Shown here piece after piece: positions 1 through 11,617 of a stretch of 64,000 nucleotides of DNA (the first letter of the stretch is position 1; every line of letters begins with the position of its first letter). This DNA is from Leptoclinus maculatus (Eukaryota > Chordata > Actinopteri > Perciformes > Stichaeidae). The stretch covers positions 4,415,298 to 4,479,297 of the forward strand of contig JAVDOI010000011.1 of assembly GCA_032191485.1 (NCBI GenBank), in the 5' to 3' direction. The translations under genes and the position numbers were made by a program. The notes beneath the pieces are model-generated. The model ran no database searches. It saw only the letters and a list, made by a program, of their open reading frames with translations, and was not told the origin of the DNA.

Positions 1-300
1 TTATGCATTTTACTGTATTTTATTTGACAGTTAAAATATATAGGGGTCCTTTTTTTTACATCAAAATTATTTGTATATCCAGCAACAAGAGATACAATTG
101 TATCTATTGTATCTCTTGTTGCTGGATACTTAAAATTAAAGGCATACATCTCCTTAAAAGATACAGGAAATAAACATTTAAAAAATATGTGTCGTTTACA
201 TTTTAACCAAAGTAATCGATATTATTGCGCTAATTTCCAAAAGCATATGGGACAAAAAATGTCACCAATGTCTTAAAATATATTCAACCTTTAGTCTACA
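1..300. other. AT-rich noncoding DNA
   Basis: This stretch is AT-rich and has no plausible coding frame. Its one notable structure is the inverted repeat annotated separately at 76-128. Confidence 0.7.
76..128. repeat. Perfect 23-bp inverted repeat with a 7-base loop
   Basis: Positions 76-98 are the exact reverse complement of 106-128, separated by seven bases (99-105). The match stops at both outer edges: 75 and 129 do not pair. Transcribed, it would fold into a perfect 23-bp stem. It is shorter than a typical pre-miRNA stem and lacks flanking pairing, so a templated inverted duplication or a tiny MITE-like remnant is as likely as an RNA gene. Confidence 0.95.
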
Positions 301-760
301 ATATTAATAATAACAGGCCTGCTAATAACACTACGAATAATAATAATTTCGTGGTAATTAAGCCTGGTAATTACGTATGCCACAGTGTATATCCAGTAGG
401 AGCAGTTTAAAGATGCAGCTGCGTTAATATTCAGATTACTTCTATTAATCCTTTTCATTCATTCATTCTCACCTCACGGACGCTCGCTGCTCTCACCCTC
501 CACCAACAGTTGATGGGAGTCAGTGGCTCACGTGGCGTGAGGCCCAGTGCAGACAGAAAGCTGGCATTGCCTCACACCGGCTTTACTTGTGAAATTAACA
601 CAGCAGAGCATGAGACTGCCGCCTTTACCGGGAGATGAATCGACTAACCTCCACCATATGGCCCTGTATTAATGGAAGGCGTGAGACCGTGAACGTCGCC
701 TCTTTCCCCCCATTCATTTTCCTCCCTATATTGCAAAATATATAGGTAGTTTGTTTTTTT
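300..760. promoter_or_regulatory. Candidate conserved noncoding element
   Basis: The block is repeat-free and compositionally balanced inside AT-rich surroundings. Two identical GGTAATTA sites (353-360 and 366-373), a core bound by many homeodomain proteins, lie 13 bp apart. No frame codes for a recognisable protein. That it is regulatory is inference; no alignment was possible. Confidence 0.25.
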
Positions 761-959
761 TATCAACAGGGTTATTTAAATGTAGCTTTGGGGAGCTAAG
801 GAGTTCATACGCTTTGTTTCTTTACGCATTTTATTGCAATATGTGTGAACTTAAATCACCAAACTGACGAGCTGCAGGGTGTGATTCTAAAATGTCCAAA
901 TCCTCTGATACTTTAATCGATATTTAACAGTTTTCTCACAATCATCCCCAACTGCAGGA

Positions 960-3580
960 CCAGTACAGTGTGGTTTACCCCCCTTTCTTTTTCATTTCCC
1001 CACACTCCATCACCTCTAACGATTCATCATTACCATCCGCCGACCTGGAAGGCGAACCCTGCCCTCACATCCCTTCATGCTCCTTTTATGTTACACGGCT
1101 TTGAGAGTCGCGTCAGAAACACACCGAAAAAAGGCAAAAAAAAACAACAAGAGGTGGAACAAATCCCTTCACTTGCATCAACTCGCATCTCAGTTTTTAT
1201 TTACTTTTTAGCGCCTCTTCGCTTCCTCTGCTGCACTTACCAGTTGTAGACACCGGTGGCTTTTGGGCTTCCCTGCCGTCGGCGTTTTATTCTCTAGCGC
1301 AGAGATAAATTCCACCGTCCAAAACACGCTCGGACACCAGTGATTGTGTTTTAATAGCGAAAATTCAGGCAACTTTTCAAGGTCCAGTCGCGCTGAAGTC
1401 TAACTTTCTGTCCGGAAATGTGAGCCTTGAGTGGATGTGGCTCCCCTGCTGCTATGTTATCCCAAAAGAAGAGACGCAGCGCTACCTTTTAGGATAGTTT
1501 CATTTATGCGCATAAATAACCATCTGTTTACAGCGCGAGGAGAAGCAACGAAGGAGGCGCTTTCATCCGAGTCTCCCCTTGGTTCGTCCTCTTCTGTCTT
1601 CCTCAACTTTTTTCCCCTTGAAAGACGCTCCAAGAGTGGCGCATTTTTTTCTCTTCCTCCTTTTGAGCTCAGAGAGGGACCCCGTGTGTGTGGTGTGTGT
1701 GTGTGTGTGCGTGTGTGTATATATGTGTGTGTGTTTGCGCGCGCGCCTTTTTAAAGGGGTGTGTGTTTGTGTATGTATGTGCCTGTGTAATCTAGCAGAG
1801 GGCAAACTTAAAGCCTCTGAACTTTCAACAACAATCAAACACAAATGCAGGTTGGCATCTTTATAAAACACACACACACACACACGTTAGATTACAAACC
1901 AAACCAAACCCTGATATCCCTGTTAGCCATGGTGCGTTCACTGCAACAATGCATCATTTGAGGTGCAGGCATGCAAAGCACACACACTCAGCCTAAATAG
2001 TTACATTTGCCAAACCACAACCTGCAATTTACAACAAGCAACTCAACTGCCTTATTATCTAAACTGTGCGCGCGCAAAACAAACAGCCATAACCCGGGGT
2101 GTATGACTAGAGCCACTGACTGGAAGTTCATTTAAAGAAATATTTTATTTATAGTCAGCCTATTATGTAACCAGCTAATTCGAGCCTAATTAACGCTCAA
2201 TTAAGATAATTGTTTGACCGTTGTAGGCACTGATTATAACATAATTTAACATATTTCAAACGCAATATTTGGAATATTGAGGGGGAAACAAACGTATTTA
2301 AATGACACCCGTTCAGGGCCAGACAGAGCCCGGTCGGGTTGCGGATTTACGTGCAGATGAAGTGAACAGCTGGCTCGGATGCAAATGTTCTTTATAGATC
2401 CGTTTCGTTAGATACAGACTGATTTTCCATTCGCATTTTAAGCGAGGCGAGCAGACCGGACGCAGGCCCGCGCCTAATCCGTCTTTTACATTTTTAGTCA
2501 TACTCCCATTAAACCGGTAATTAATGCGCACATCCACACGGGAATATCCAGGCGTTAGGGGACACTGAAGCAAAACAAGCGCATCCTCCACCCCTCCATC
2601 CCCAGAACAGAATTTGGTGAACCAGGAATGGTTTGAATAGGCTACTTGTATCCCAAACACACAGGTGATGTGATAAATGCTTGCTGCAGCCTCACAAAGG
2701 AGGAATTAAAAGAAGCGTTGCTATTTGTAATAGCTGCTTATATCTGGTTTATTCAGGCAGGACTGTAGACCTTAGTTGTATAGTCTTCTACAAAGGCCCA
2801 AGAAGGCCATATTTCATTAATTTCCCACTCGCGTAAACACACGTGCAGGCAGGAAAAAAAGAGCTTTGGTCAAATGCAAACAAATCTGAGGACAAAATAA
2901 ATAAAATGTTTATATTTGCCAACACAGCTCGCTTAGTTCTTAAAAATGGGACCCGTGCGCTTTTAATATTATATGTTGTGATATGGCACACGCACGCATG
3001 AAAGCACAAACATGTGCACGCGCGCACAAGCAAAAAAGCAAGCAAAAGCATCATGCACATCCTCAAATCACGCCCCGCCTGCACGCGGAGAGAAAGAGGC
3101 TGAGAGGCGTGATGGTTCGGCTATATTCTCCTCTTACCTTCTTATACAAAGGAAAAAAAAAAGAAAGGAATCAGTCAAGAGTCTGCTCTTTCTCACGCAG
3201 AAAGGTGCAGAGGAATGCCTGAAGTTCAGAGAAGGCTGGCGGGTATGAAATCTTTCGCCTCGGGGGCAAACCGGCGGCTCCTTTTCATTTCAAGCGCTTA
3301 TCGATTCGCCGTTGTCATCTTTGGCGACGCAGAAGGACACTTGAAAGAATTTCTGATGGGGCTGTGATGTGAGAAACGGGGTGACCTGCTCTGCTGACGC
3401 TCTCTCCTGATTCTTAACGAGCACATCAGCCCCCCAGCGTCAGTACAGTTGCACATTTCAACTTTTCCCCCTTCCAGCATGCTGGAGAGGACTTTAAAAC
3501 ACACTTTCCACGTGTATCAGCATGGACCCAAGCCTCCACTTTAAAGAGGAGAGGTGATGGACTGACCAGCAAGTCAGCCG
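960..3580. promoter_or_regulatory. CpG-enriched promoter-like region
   Basis: CpG dinucleotides are visibly denser here than in most of the window, especially at about 1,200-1,600, 2,320-2,560 and 2,980-3,110. The region also holds GT/GC alternating tracts, homeodomain-type TAATTA (2188-2193) and CAATTA sites, and pyrimidine-rich stretches. This is the best candidate in the window for a CpG island with a transcription start. No downstream coding exon could be joined to it, and strand cannot be set. An enhancer cluster or methylation-poor intergenic DNA are alternatives. Confidence 0.3.
1684..1796. repeat. Alternating GT/GC tract (Z-DNA-prone) and imperfect GT repeat
   Basis: From about 1684 to 1747 the sequence is nearly continuous purine-pyrimidine alternation: GT dinucleotides, a short TATATAT, more GT, then a GC run at 1736-1747. 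A second imperfect GT/AT stretch follows at about 1758-1796. A short CA run lies nearby at 1867-1886. Such alternation favours left-handed DNA under supercoiling. Confidence 0.9.
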
Positions 3581-3581
3581 C

Positions 3582-3582
<1 letters not shown>

Positions 3583-3645
<63 letters not shown>
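3583..3645. repeat. (CA)n microsatellite, about 31 units
   Basis: An uninterrupted CA dinucleotide repeat. Open frames read through it on the minus strand, as repeated Val-Cys, are artefacts. Confidence 0.98.
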
Positions 3646-3646
<1 letters not shown>

Positions 3647-5159
3647 ACCATCTAAAACTTATTTAACCTAAAAGTAACCTATTCATTTTGAATTCATATT
3701 TTTGAACGAATTGGCTTATTTTGTTCATTTTCACTGTGATTGATTACAGACTTCAGATCATCTAACAACCGGTTGTGCACTTAATGCAATGCATAAAAGA
3801 CAACATAATTATTTCTAATATTTAGATCTGACAGCTATATATGATTTATTCAAAATGACTAAATATGCAGTCTAAAAGCTTAAACAGTCTTCTGAAAATA
3901 CGCACCCTAACCTGCAAAGCACAGCCCCTTATCTCCAAGACTGTGTTGAAGCTTTGTAATACTTTGTCTATTGTGTGCCAAATTGTACTTTGACACACGA
4001 TTATTAGTCTTATTGTGGAATAAAGCCCTATTTTATTTACAAAGACATATCCAATCTATGGGAGACGTCCTGTCTTTGCAGCCTTTGCATGGTGCTAAGT
4101 TAGTCAGACGGAAACTTAATTCAAAAACAAGCTCGTCACTGATTTCTCTCCTACAGGCTGTCATTAAAAGTGAATCTAAAACTTTCTTCCCCACAGCATT
4201 CAGTGAAATATGCAAGTCCTGTCATCGTTCTGTTGCACTGGGAAGCTTGGGTATTGCAGATGTGAAGTGGTTCCATTATTCAGGGGTGCTCTTTCACAGT
4301 GAAACAAGCCAGATTTTTTTCTTTTCTTCCCTGTTTTAGCCTCAAACCACATGCGATTGTCGCCTAGTGCTCTGTCTGGCCAAACACTCTGTGGCCATGT
4401 AATAAAATTTTTAGTCAAATTGGTGTTTCCAAACCCACAAATCTTTAAACAAATCAGTTTATGTACTGCTAATATGTTAGAAATAAAGTAATGGTTTGGG
4501 AATTTAGTTTTATTGTGGGGGCGTGACTTCTCTACAATTGAAAATAGGATGAGTATGGAGAGAAAAAAGGAGGAGGAGGAAGGTAGAGAAGAGGAGAAAC
4601 AGAGGATGAATAGGAGAGACGGAACATTAGATGAGTCGTTCTCCTGCGAGACAGAAATATTCTGTGTGTATTTCAATTTGTCAAGTATCACTCCAAGAAC
4701 GTTATTAGCGAAAAAGCTGCCTGTAAATTAACCAAATTAAAAGGGTGGCTTTTTGATGGCTCTTGAGCTTGTTGAGCGGCTTTATGCCTGATCCTTACTA
4801 TTCCAGCTCTGTCACAGTACCAAAGGGAGATGAGCTACACCAACGCTGAGCACTGCAACTCAGCAACATGGCTTGTGGTTTTAGACCGTTATACGCAAGG
4901 CCAGTAAATGACTTACGCCATGGGCTACCCTCACTCCTCCCGACGTGCCCATGCTACCGTGGTGTATATTTAAAAAGCACTCAGCTCTTCGTCTTTGTCT
5001 TCTTCTGTAATTATCCTATCCTCGGCTTCCAAAGAAAATGCTCAGCTGATGTCATTGTGGTTTTGGCCACCCGACTGCTCCAATATTAATCCCATGCAAG
5101 AGGCGGCTTCAAATGAATAACAATTACTTTGAATTAAACTCTGGTCCATGTTTTCATGT
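3646..5159. other. Noncoding DNA, no clear feature
   Basis: Open frames here (up to 163 codons on the minus strand near 4200-4691) have biased, low-complexity composition and match nothing I recognise. A purine-rich block at about 4560-4612 is rich in GGA and GAA. Nothing else stands out. Confidence 0.6.
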
Positions 5160-5560
5160 GAGCACATTAACTCCTGTCATTGCCGGTCAGTCAGACGCGC
5201 CTGTTTCCATTCCTCTTGACTTTGGACATGACATGGCTTTGGTCAAGCATGATTAAAAATGTCCCTGAGACTCGGACGGCATTCATTACGCTGACAGCCA
5301 CAGACGGGCCAGCACAGCGGCGCTTTTTTTTATGGCACGTGGTTGATCTTGGGGAAAGTAATAGTCGGTGCATGCATAAACACATGCGGCCTCAGCCTTA
5401 ATCACAGGTGCGAGCGGGCCAATAAATTGCTCAAGCAGGTCTCTGATCAATTACATGAAAAATCAATGGGAAGCTGCCACTAACCTGCCTAAGGGGAAAT
5501 CGGCCAAGAATGAAATTGGTGTGATAAAATGACTATGATGCCTCCCACCCCGTCGATAAC
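5160..5560. promoter_or_regulatory. Candidate conserved noncoding element
   Basis: A repeat-free block of even base composition with CpG sites kept at several points and clustered AT-core motifs, including two TCAAT-type sites at about 5447-5466 and an AATAAATT at about 5421. Frames on both strands are short and unrecognised. Regulatory function is inferred from character alone. Confidence 0.3.
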
Positions 5561-5639
5561 ATGTAAAACAGTTCAGCTACATGTTAACTCTCCTGTCAGC
5601 AGACCTGAGGTGGACCCAAAGGTCACAACTGGAATCAGC

Positions 5640-5725
5640 TTAGTCCTAATTGGTCTACTGTGGCAGAGAGAGAGAGGGCATGAGGAGGAGGAGGAAGGGA
5701 AGGGGCTGGAGAGATGTGGAGTGGA
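5640..5725. repeat. GA/GGA-rich low-complexity tract
   Basis: A purine-rich stretch with AGAGAG and GGAGGAGG runs. It yields spurious Glu/Arg/Gly-rich frames. Confidence 0.8.
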
Positions 5726-5837
5726 GCATGGATGATATTGCACAATTTATGTTTGGGGGAAACGATACGATGTATACATGTAAGTGTATAGGTACAGAAA
5801 TAATTCAGAAATGGTTGGAAGAGTCCACTCGCTAGCT

Positions 5838-6482
5838 TTTTCTGGAGCTTTCAACCACATCTCATGGTCTTCATAAGTGCATGGAGTTTTCTCAGTCATG
5901 GCTCAGCTGATCCCCCTCCCCACATACAAAGCTATTCATGGTCACATGATCAAAGTTTAGTACTTGGGTCACATGATGCCGGCTACAAAAAGCAATGTAT
6001 TGTAGTTCATATGTAGCCAGGCGGTGACCTCCGGCTCTGACGAGGGAAGCCAATGCGGAAGAGTCTTAAACTTGCATTCTCTCTTCTGGCCAGCAGGGGG
6101 CGACTGCTCTGGTTGCATAAAGAAGTCCGACTGTAAGGAAGTCTATGATAAAATGACTCTACTTCTCACTTGATTTATTACCTCAGTAAACAAGTCTCAA
6201 TCGCTAGTTTCAAGTGGTCCCATTTAGAGTAAAATAGACCATAAAGCAGGGCATGATTTAGGGCGTGGCTATCGTGTGATTGACAGGTCGCTGACGCTAC
6301 CAGAGCCGTATACGACGTCTCTACATCACTCTTCCACAGTTCTAATATGGTAATTACTGTTAACTGGTTGCACAAAAGCCAAGACGGCCAAATCGCCGAA
6401 CTTGAGTCTTCAAAACGGCAGTCCACAAAACCAGTGGGTGACGTCACGATGACTACGTCCACTTCCGATGTACAGTCTATAT
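5838..6482. mobile_element. Dispersed teleost repeat, possibly two abutting units
   Basis: The segment matches, from memory, a very common perciform interspersed repeat. Hallmarks are the CCAGCAGGGGGCGACT block near 6093, the GTGTGATTGACAGGTCGCTG block near 6274, and the terminal GTGACGTCACGATGACTACG block followed by CAGTCTAT ending about 6480. The left part (5838-6000), with paired GGTCACATGAT-like words, may be a separate unit. A minus-strand frame of 179 codons overlaps it and is not a gene. The class of element is not settled from the sequence. Confidence 0.7.
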
Positions 6483-7944
6483 ATACGTAACAAATGTAAA
6501 CATTAGTCAGGACGTGCAGGGCTGCCGCTAAGGAAGTCAGGTTAATGTAGGATAAAAGGCGGCAAATACAAAATTTCTCCCAAATGTTCTTGCTGTGTTC
6601 TTGTGATATAGAATGGACTTCCATGTTTACAAATGGCGAGCGTTCACATTGTCTGACAATTGAAGACGGTTGTTTGACTGCAGAGTTGGTCATGTGGGGG
6701 TTAAGAATATTGTGCACTGACGAACTATAGCACTATAATCATTAAATGCAGCTTTTATTAAGTTTTCAACAGACCTTGGCTGACCCCAGACATTCATATT
6801 GGTTTGTTTTTCAAGCACTACCAAGTCTCAAGTCAGTTTCATAAGAACTTTCAGAACAAAATTCCCACTTGTAAATTGGTAGTGAAACTAGTAGTAAACT
6901 GGTAATAACTCTGATACGACTAACAAGGCCTCAATGACAGCTGTTTCCCTGGTCGGAGAAATAACCGAGTCAGAGTGTTGAAGGTGGGGCTTAAAATGGG
7001 GACATGGACTTCCTGTACCAGAGCCATAAAAAGAGCAACAGAAACATTGCGAGAGGCGTGGATGAGATCGATGCAGCTGTGGGAATTGTTGTTGACTTTG
7101 TTGGACTTGACAAACCTTCAGCTAACTGCTACTGGTAGCTGCTTTTTTTGTTGACTGAAAATTGGTTGGTTAGGACAACATAACCCCTGTCCAAACAGAC
7201 ATTGGCTAACATGATTTTAATGTTAGAAACTGAATAATGAATCAAAACACAATGGCAATTCAGTCTGATTATCAGGTTATCAAAGATATTGGTTTCAGTC
7301 ATTTACTGTCTTTTTGACGATTCAGTGTGAACTGCAAATTTAAAGAAAACAACTTGGACGAAGAGGGTTTAAAAAAAAAACAGCAAGATGCAGAGCAAAA
7401 AGATCACCTCCAAAAGGTAGATAAAGGACGACAAAGATAAAATATGAAGACGGGAGAGGCAGAGAGGGAGAAATGGAAGGAGGGAGGAAGGGAGGGTAGC
7501 TAATCTGAAATCAGGATGCTAGTCTCATGTCCTGTGTTCTGATTAGTTCCGGTGTTTCATGCTCGTCTCCGCTTTTCATGGAGCCCCGTCGCCTGGCTGA
7601 ACTGTAAACGAGTGCACAGCGTTTCACCACAACACAACGACCAACCCCGTGCAATCAAGTGACACATGAGAACCTGAGAGATGACATAGGGGGGTCAACA
7701 ATCACTCGTACTGTCAGCACGCACGTCTCTGTGTCATATCGCTCCATATGTGGCTGATATTATGAAACGGCGTTACATCTGTCACTCCTTGGGAGAGTGT
7801 GTTGAACAATGTCGCATATAGACCTCAACAGCCCTTTGGCCTTTTCCTTCAAAGCGGTACTTCAGTTAGTGGAACTCACAGAAGACGTGATGGAGGGAGG
7901 TGGATGTTTGTGCACTCATAACTCTTCATGCTGGATACAAGATG
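6483..7944. other. Noncoding DNA with short low-complexity tracts
   Basis: No recognisable gene. There is a short A run at about 7371-7380 and a GGA-rich tract at about 7453-7497. The part from 6940 to 7130 may belong to a further dispersed repeat, but I cannot place it. Confidence 0.55.
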
Positions 7945-8065
7945 TGCTGTGTGTGTGTGTGTGTGCGCAGGGGTTTCTGTGCGAGTGGTGTGGAGGAGAG
8001 AAAGCAGGCCGTGTGTGAATGAGGAGGGTGAGGTGTGTGTGTGTGTGTGTGGGGGGGGGGGGGGG
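7945..8065. repeat. GT repeats ending in a 15-G run
   Basis: GT repeats occur at about 7948-7966 and 8033-8050; the second runs directly into fifteen consecutive G at 8051-8065. Overlapping frames on both strands are artefacts. Confidence 0.95.
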
Positions 8066-8271
8066 CACATCTAATCCAGTCCCAGTGTGAAACTGTTGAC
8101 ATTTGTGCTTTTTTTCCCTTCATTATGTGACTGGGGCTGTTTTGCGCTGGATTAGCTACAAATCTCCCATGCAGCACATTCAGCATGCCACTAGTAGTTT
8201 AACTTCATTAATAATGGATGAAGAGATTGTAATCCAGGAGTAAGAGAGCATGGAGGAGCACTATACACGGA

Positions 8272-8293
8272 GGGAGAGAGAGAGAGAGAGAGA
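8272..8293. repeat. (GA)n microsatellite
   Basis: A short GA dinucleotide repeat, followed by more purine-rich sequence to about 8308. Confidence 0.95.
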
Positions 8294-8465
8294 CGGGGAG
8301 AGAGGGCACCCCTCTGGTAGAATGTGTTTTTTTTTCTTCCAAGACAATCCGGTGACGCTGATAACATTACCTGTTATTGCTCCCCACATGTAATATTGCA
8401 TCAATACCTTTGTCTCGGGTTGTAATTTGCCTGCAATCCACAAAGGTAGGGGTGTGTAATCGAAT

Positions 8466-8498
8466 ACGTGGAGGGGTGAATAAAAAGGGGGAGGGGGG
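8466..8498. repeat. G-rich run including 16 consecutive G
   Basis: Five G, one A, then sixteen G at 8483-8498. It is a quadruplex-capable homopolymer and a likely sequencing-length error site. Confidence 0.95.
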
Positions 8499-9284
8499 GG
8501 GGGGGGGGCTTCGGAAGTCTCGGCGGTGCATATGCTAGTATCTTCCATTGATTGTGTTTACTCAAGCTTCTCATTGCAGACTATTATAGAAGACCGGGGG
8601 ACACACCCTGGCCTAACAGCAGGATGAGGGAGATTAAAGATGTACGTATTCACTATTTCTTTCCCCACTGCCAGCTTTGATTTCTGTCAAAACAATGGAG
8701 ATGCGGCCTGAGCAGAATAAACAACCTAAATCTGGTGGTGAGACATAAAGCGTAGGTAAGAATAATCCCACATATATGAGATTGTTGTACATTTTATTTC
8801 TGGTATTGAGTATGTTTTTATTTTGGACTGGCATGGATAAAGCTCAAAAAGGATCTTTACAGCAATGATCGGCTGCACTTTTATTTTAATACAGATTAAA
8901 GATTGAGGTTTTGATCTTTGCTCTTGCCGTTTCCAAGCTGGATGGCTACTGAAGGTTTCGGTCTGGTAACAGTGTTGGTTGAACTTGTTCTATACTGGCC
9001 TGTTTCATGGTCCGCTCATTTTGATGCCTATTTTTCAATAGCTGTAAGAATTGGCAAATGACAAAAAGCACATTGAGTTATTCTGTCCCAACTAATCATC
9101 AGATTGTAGCCTTCCACCAGCCTTCATTAGATTGACTACTGAACAACGCACATGTATGAAAACAGATGTCAACATTGGAGGCATTAACGGGTTGATAGTG
9201 CATGCAAAAGTCCCAGCATGCAGCAGCTGCCGGCTCACGAAGATAACCACTAACCAAATAAGAGTGTCAGTGAAATGCTTTGAA
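8499..9284. other. Noncoding DNA, no clear feature
   Basis: Composition is mixed to AT-rich. I see no repeat family, RNA gene or credible exon. Confidence 0.6.
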
Positions 9285-9565
9285 GGGGACATGTCATGAA
9301 AAACGCACTTTTTCACTGCTTGTGCACATACATTTGAGTATCTGGAGTGCCTACCAACCCACAAATTGGGAAATAAGACAACCCAGTCAGTTTTTTTGTG
9401 AGCTGCCTGGATCTGAAAAAATGAGATTCAACAAGCCAGTCAGATTAGTCTCTCTTTCCTGTCACATGCAGGCTCAACACGTATACATGCTTGAAAGTAA
9501 AAGCATGTTAAACATGTTCTATAGAAAGCCAAAATAGAAGTTTGAACCTGAATATGAGGTGGGAA
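9285..9565. mobile_element. Dispersed teleost repeat fragment
   Basis: Begins with an AAGGGGACATGTCATGAAAA-type end and contains the words TATCTGGAGTGCCTACCA and CACAAATTGGGAAATAA, then TGAGCTGCCTGGATC. From memory these mark a common fish repeat that starts with GGGGACATATTATG and ends in its near reverse complement. Only a weak form of the right end (GAACCTGAATATGAG) is present, so the copy is degenerate or truncated. Class is unresolved; a non-autonomous DNA element is plausible. Confidence 0.65.
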
Positions 9566-10899
9566 CGTGTATCCAGTCGAACAAACCTCTTTGAGGTGTT
9601 CTGATACAGAGACTCTCTCATGAGACGACACACGATATCAATAAAAATGTTGTAACCTCATGATGTCCAGTTTCAACACTTTTATTAAGCACGGATTCTT
9701 TTTACACTATTGTTTCAAGTGACAAATCTCTCAAATTATTCAATTTCACAACGTTCTGCTCTTTATTGGGGCCTTTGTGTAACTGATAGCTGCCAATTTA
9801 CTGCGGCACAACAAAACCTCATAGCTTCAGGGCTGTCTCTTTCAACATTTAATTGGTTTAAAAAGTCTTTTCAAGTAGAAAAGAACAATGAATGCTCTTA
9901 CTTTTAATTCATTGCACCCACAATACAAAACTGTAACCTTCTGATGTGGTAAGAGAAACAACTCAAACATCTCAAAAGCCACAGGTGGAGGAGATGTCTC
10001 CTGGCACAGTAGCAGGGTTGGATAATAACTTCTTAAAAGTCAGCCGTTTGCGAACTTCCTGTTTCAGTTGATCAGAAATCTTGTTTGTTCTTGTCAGTCT
10101 GAAAGGAGCGGGATCGTTCCAGGATCGCTTCCTGTTCCATTTGAAAGTGAGATCACCTCGCGGCGGGATTTCCCAACAAGACAACTAATCAAAGCTTCTG
10201 CCTACTCATATAAAAAGATCAAAGTGACAGCATGATTAAAAAAAAGATGAACTGTATTGATCCCTGAGGGCAAATGTGGGTATTGAGTGAAAGTGTAATA
10301 TCTGATGTCTTCAACAATGTTGCCAAAAACAGTTTCACTGACTTAATCTCTCTCACGACGATTGGGATATTCTCATGATAACACGAGACCCTAATATTAG
10401 AAGTGATATATTTCGAGACATAAACTTATTCTTTAAAGCCACAATCTTGAATTTCTTTTAGATATAATCATAAAAGTTTGACTTTAAAATAGACATATTT
10501 GTCTACTGATCTACGGATTGTTTAAGTGATGAGGCGATAAACAAGATTGATCAATCTTCCAACATCAAACTAAACAATGGATAGAATTCAGCTTTAAAGA
10601 TCATGACAGGTATCTTAACTGAAACCCCTTGAATTCTTTGTTGCAAGACTAAAAATGCTTTTGATGAACCTCTTAATGGAACGCGAAAGTATTTCTGCTG
10701 GCTTGTGAAAGTGTGATGCGTTTCAACTCGGCCAGCAGTGGTAGGCAATGTCTCTTTGTGCCGCAAGAGATGACCAGTTAAAGTCCTCCTGCTTAACCGT
10801 GCACACACAGCTTAGAATCACGTCTCATTTCGGTTAACGCAGGCAAAATGCTTCGTAGATAACGTGCTCGGGACAACTTGACCATTTCTCAATAATCAA
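9566..10899. other. Noncoding DNA with a small repeat relic
   Basis: Mostly AT-rich and featureless. At about 10248-10280 there is a word like TGTATTGATCCCTGAGGG, which resembles the tail of common fish retroposons, but it is too short to classify. Confidence 0.5.
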
Positions 10900-11010
10900 G
10901 CCTGAGGCGGAAACGATTCCGAGTCCGACAAGGCGCTAGACCAAGACTTCCAAAAAGTGATCTTGAGGTCGGACACAAGACCGAGACTGGACTTGAGTAC
11001 TAAAGCCCTG
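10900..11010. mobile_element. Possible dispersed repeat fragment
   Basis: A run of related words built on GAGTCCGAC, CCAAGACTT and CACAAGACCGAGAC resembles a fish repeat with recurring 'GTCTTG' modules when read on the minus strand. The copy is short and diverged. Confidence 0.4.
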
Positions 11011-11454
11011 GACGGAGCAACCTTTGTAGACATGATAGCACAGATTTCTCTGTCATGACAGCCGCCATATTCATCACTTATTTGTTCTGCCTGGTTAGAG
11101 CTAAAAAAAACGTCTTTTAATGCATTCAATGTTATCTGTCAAGTATGGAAGAACACTGTTACACCTTATCAGCAGACACAAGAAGACAAAAGGAGTCAAC
11201 ATATTCAATGTTCTTTGCTATTTTTGTTGGTTACCTGTCCAACATAAGACAATCTTGAACTTATTAAGCAACCTAAGCAAATGTAGTCATCTGTCATTAT
11301 GTCGACGAAGTATTGGATCAGTGTCGTATCAATTAAACATTTCCTAATATCTTCTGCCTAAATGTCTAATGTTCAGTTTTTAGTTGATGACCCACGTCTA
11401 ATGTTTTCTTTTGCTGTCCAAAATCCATTTCAAAAGATTTGGTTTATATCTACG
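11011..11454. other. Noncoding DNA, no clear feature
   Basis: AT-rich, with no credible exon or repeat family. Confidence 0.6.
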
Positions 11455-11600
11455 GCCCAGTTTGCACACTGTTGGCCAATGCTACTGGGTCGGTTGCGGG
11501 TTTAGCACTTTGCTCAAGGGCACAGCAGCTGTTGTTGAGGTAGTGGAGCACATTTACCGTCCCAGCAGCGCGGGTCCAGTCGCAACCTTCCTTGTGTAAC
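11455..11600 (+). mobile_element. Retroposon-like fragment, 'GCTCAAGGGCAC' family
   Basis: Contains TTTGCTCAAGGGCACAGCAG near 11510, followed by a GTCGCAACC word near 11578. In fish genomes this layout belongs to an abundant interspersed family. Two further probable members in this window lie at 13470-13690 and 58600-58765. Confidence 0.55.
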
Positions 11601-11617
11601 CATCCTTGTGTAACCAT
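11590..11617. repeat. 14-bp tandem duplication
   Basis: CCTTGTGTAACCAT occurs twice in direct contact (11590-11603 and 11604-11617), at the edge of the retroposon-like fragment. It may be a local slippage or a target-site-like duplication. Confidence 0.9.

Noticed and set aside
4200..4691. 163-codon minus-strand frame
   Set aside because: Ser/Leu/Phe-rich low-complexity composition from a purine-rich tract; no domain seen.
6178..6717. 179-codon minus-strand frame, the longest in the window
   Set aside because: More than half of it lies inside a dispersed repeat, and the rest has no recognisable domain.
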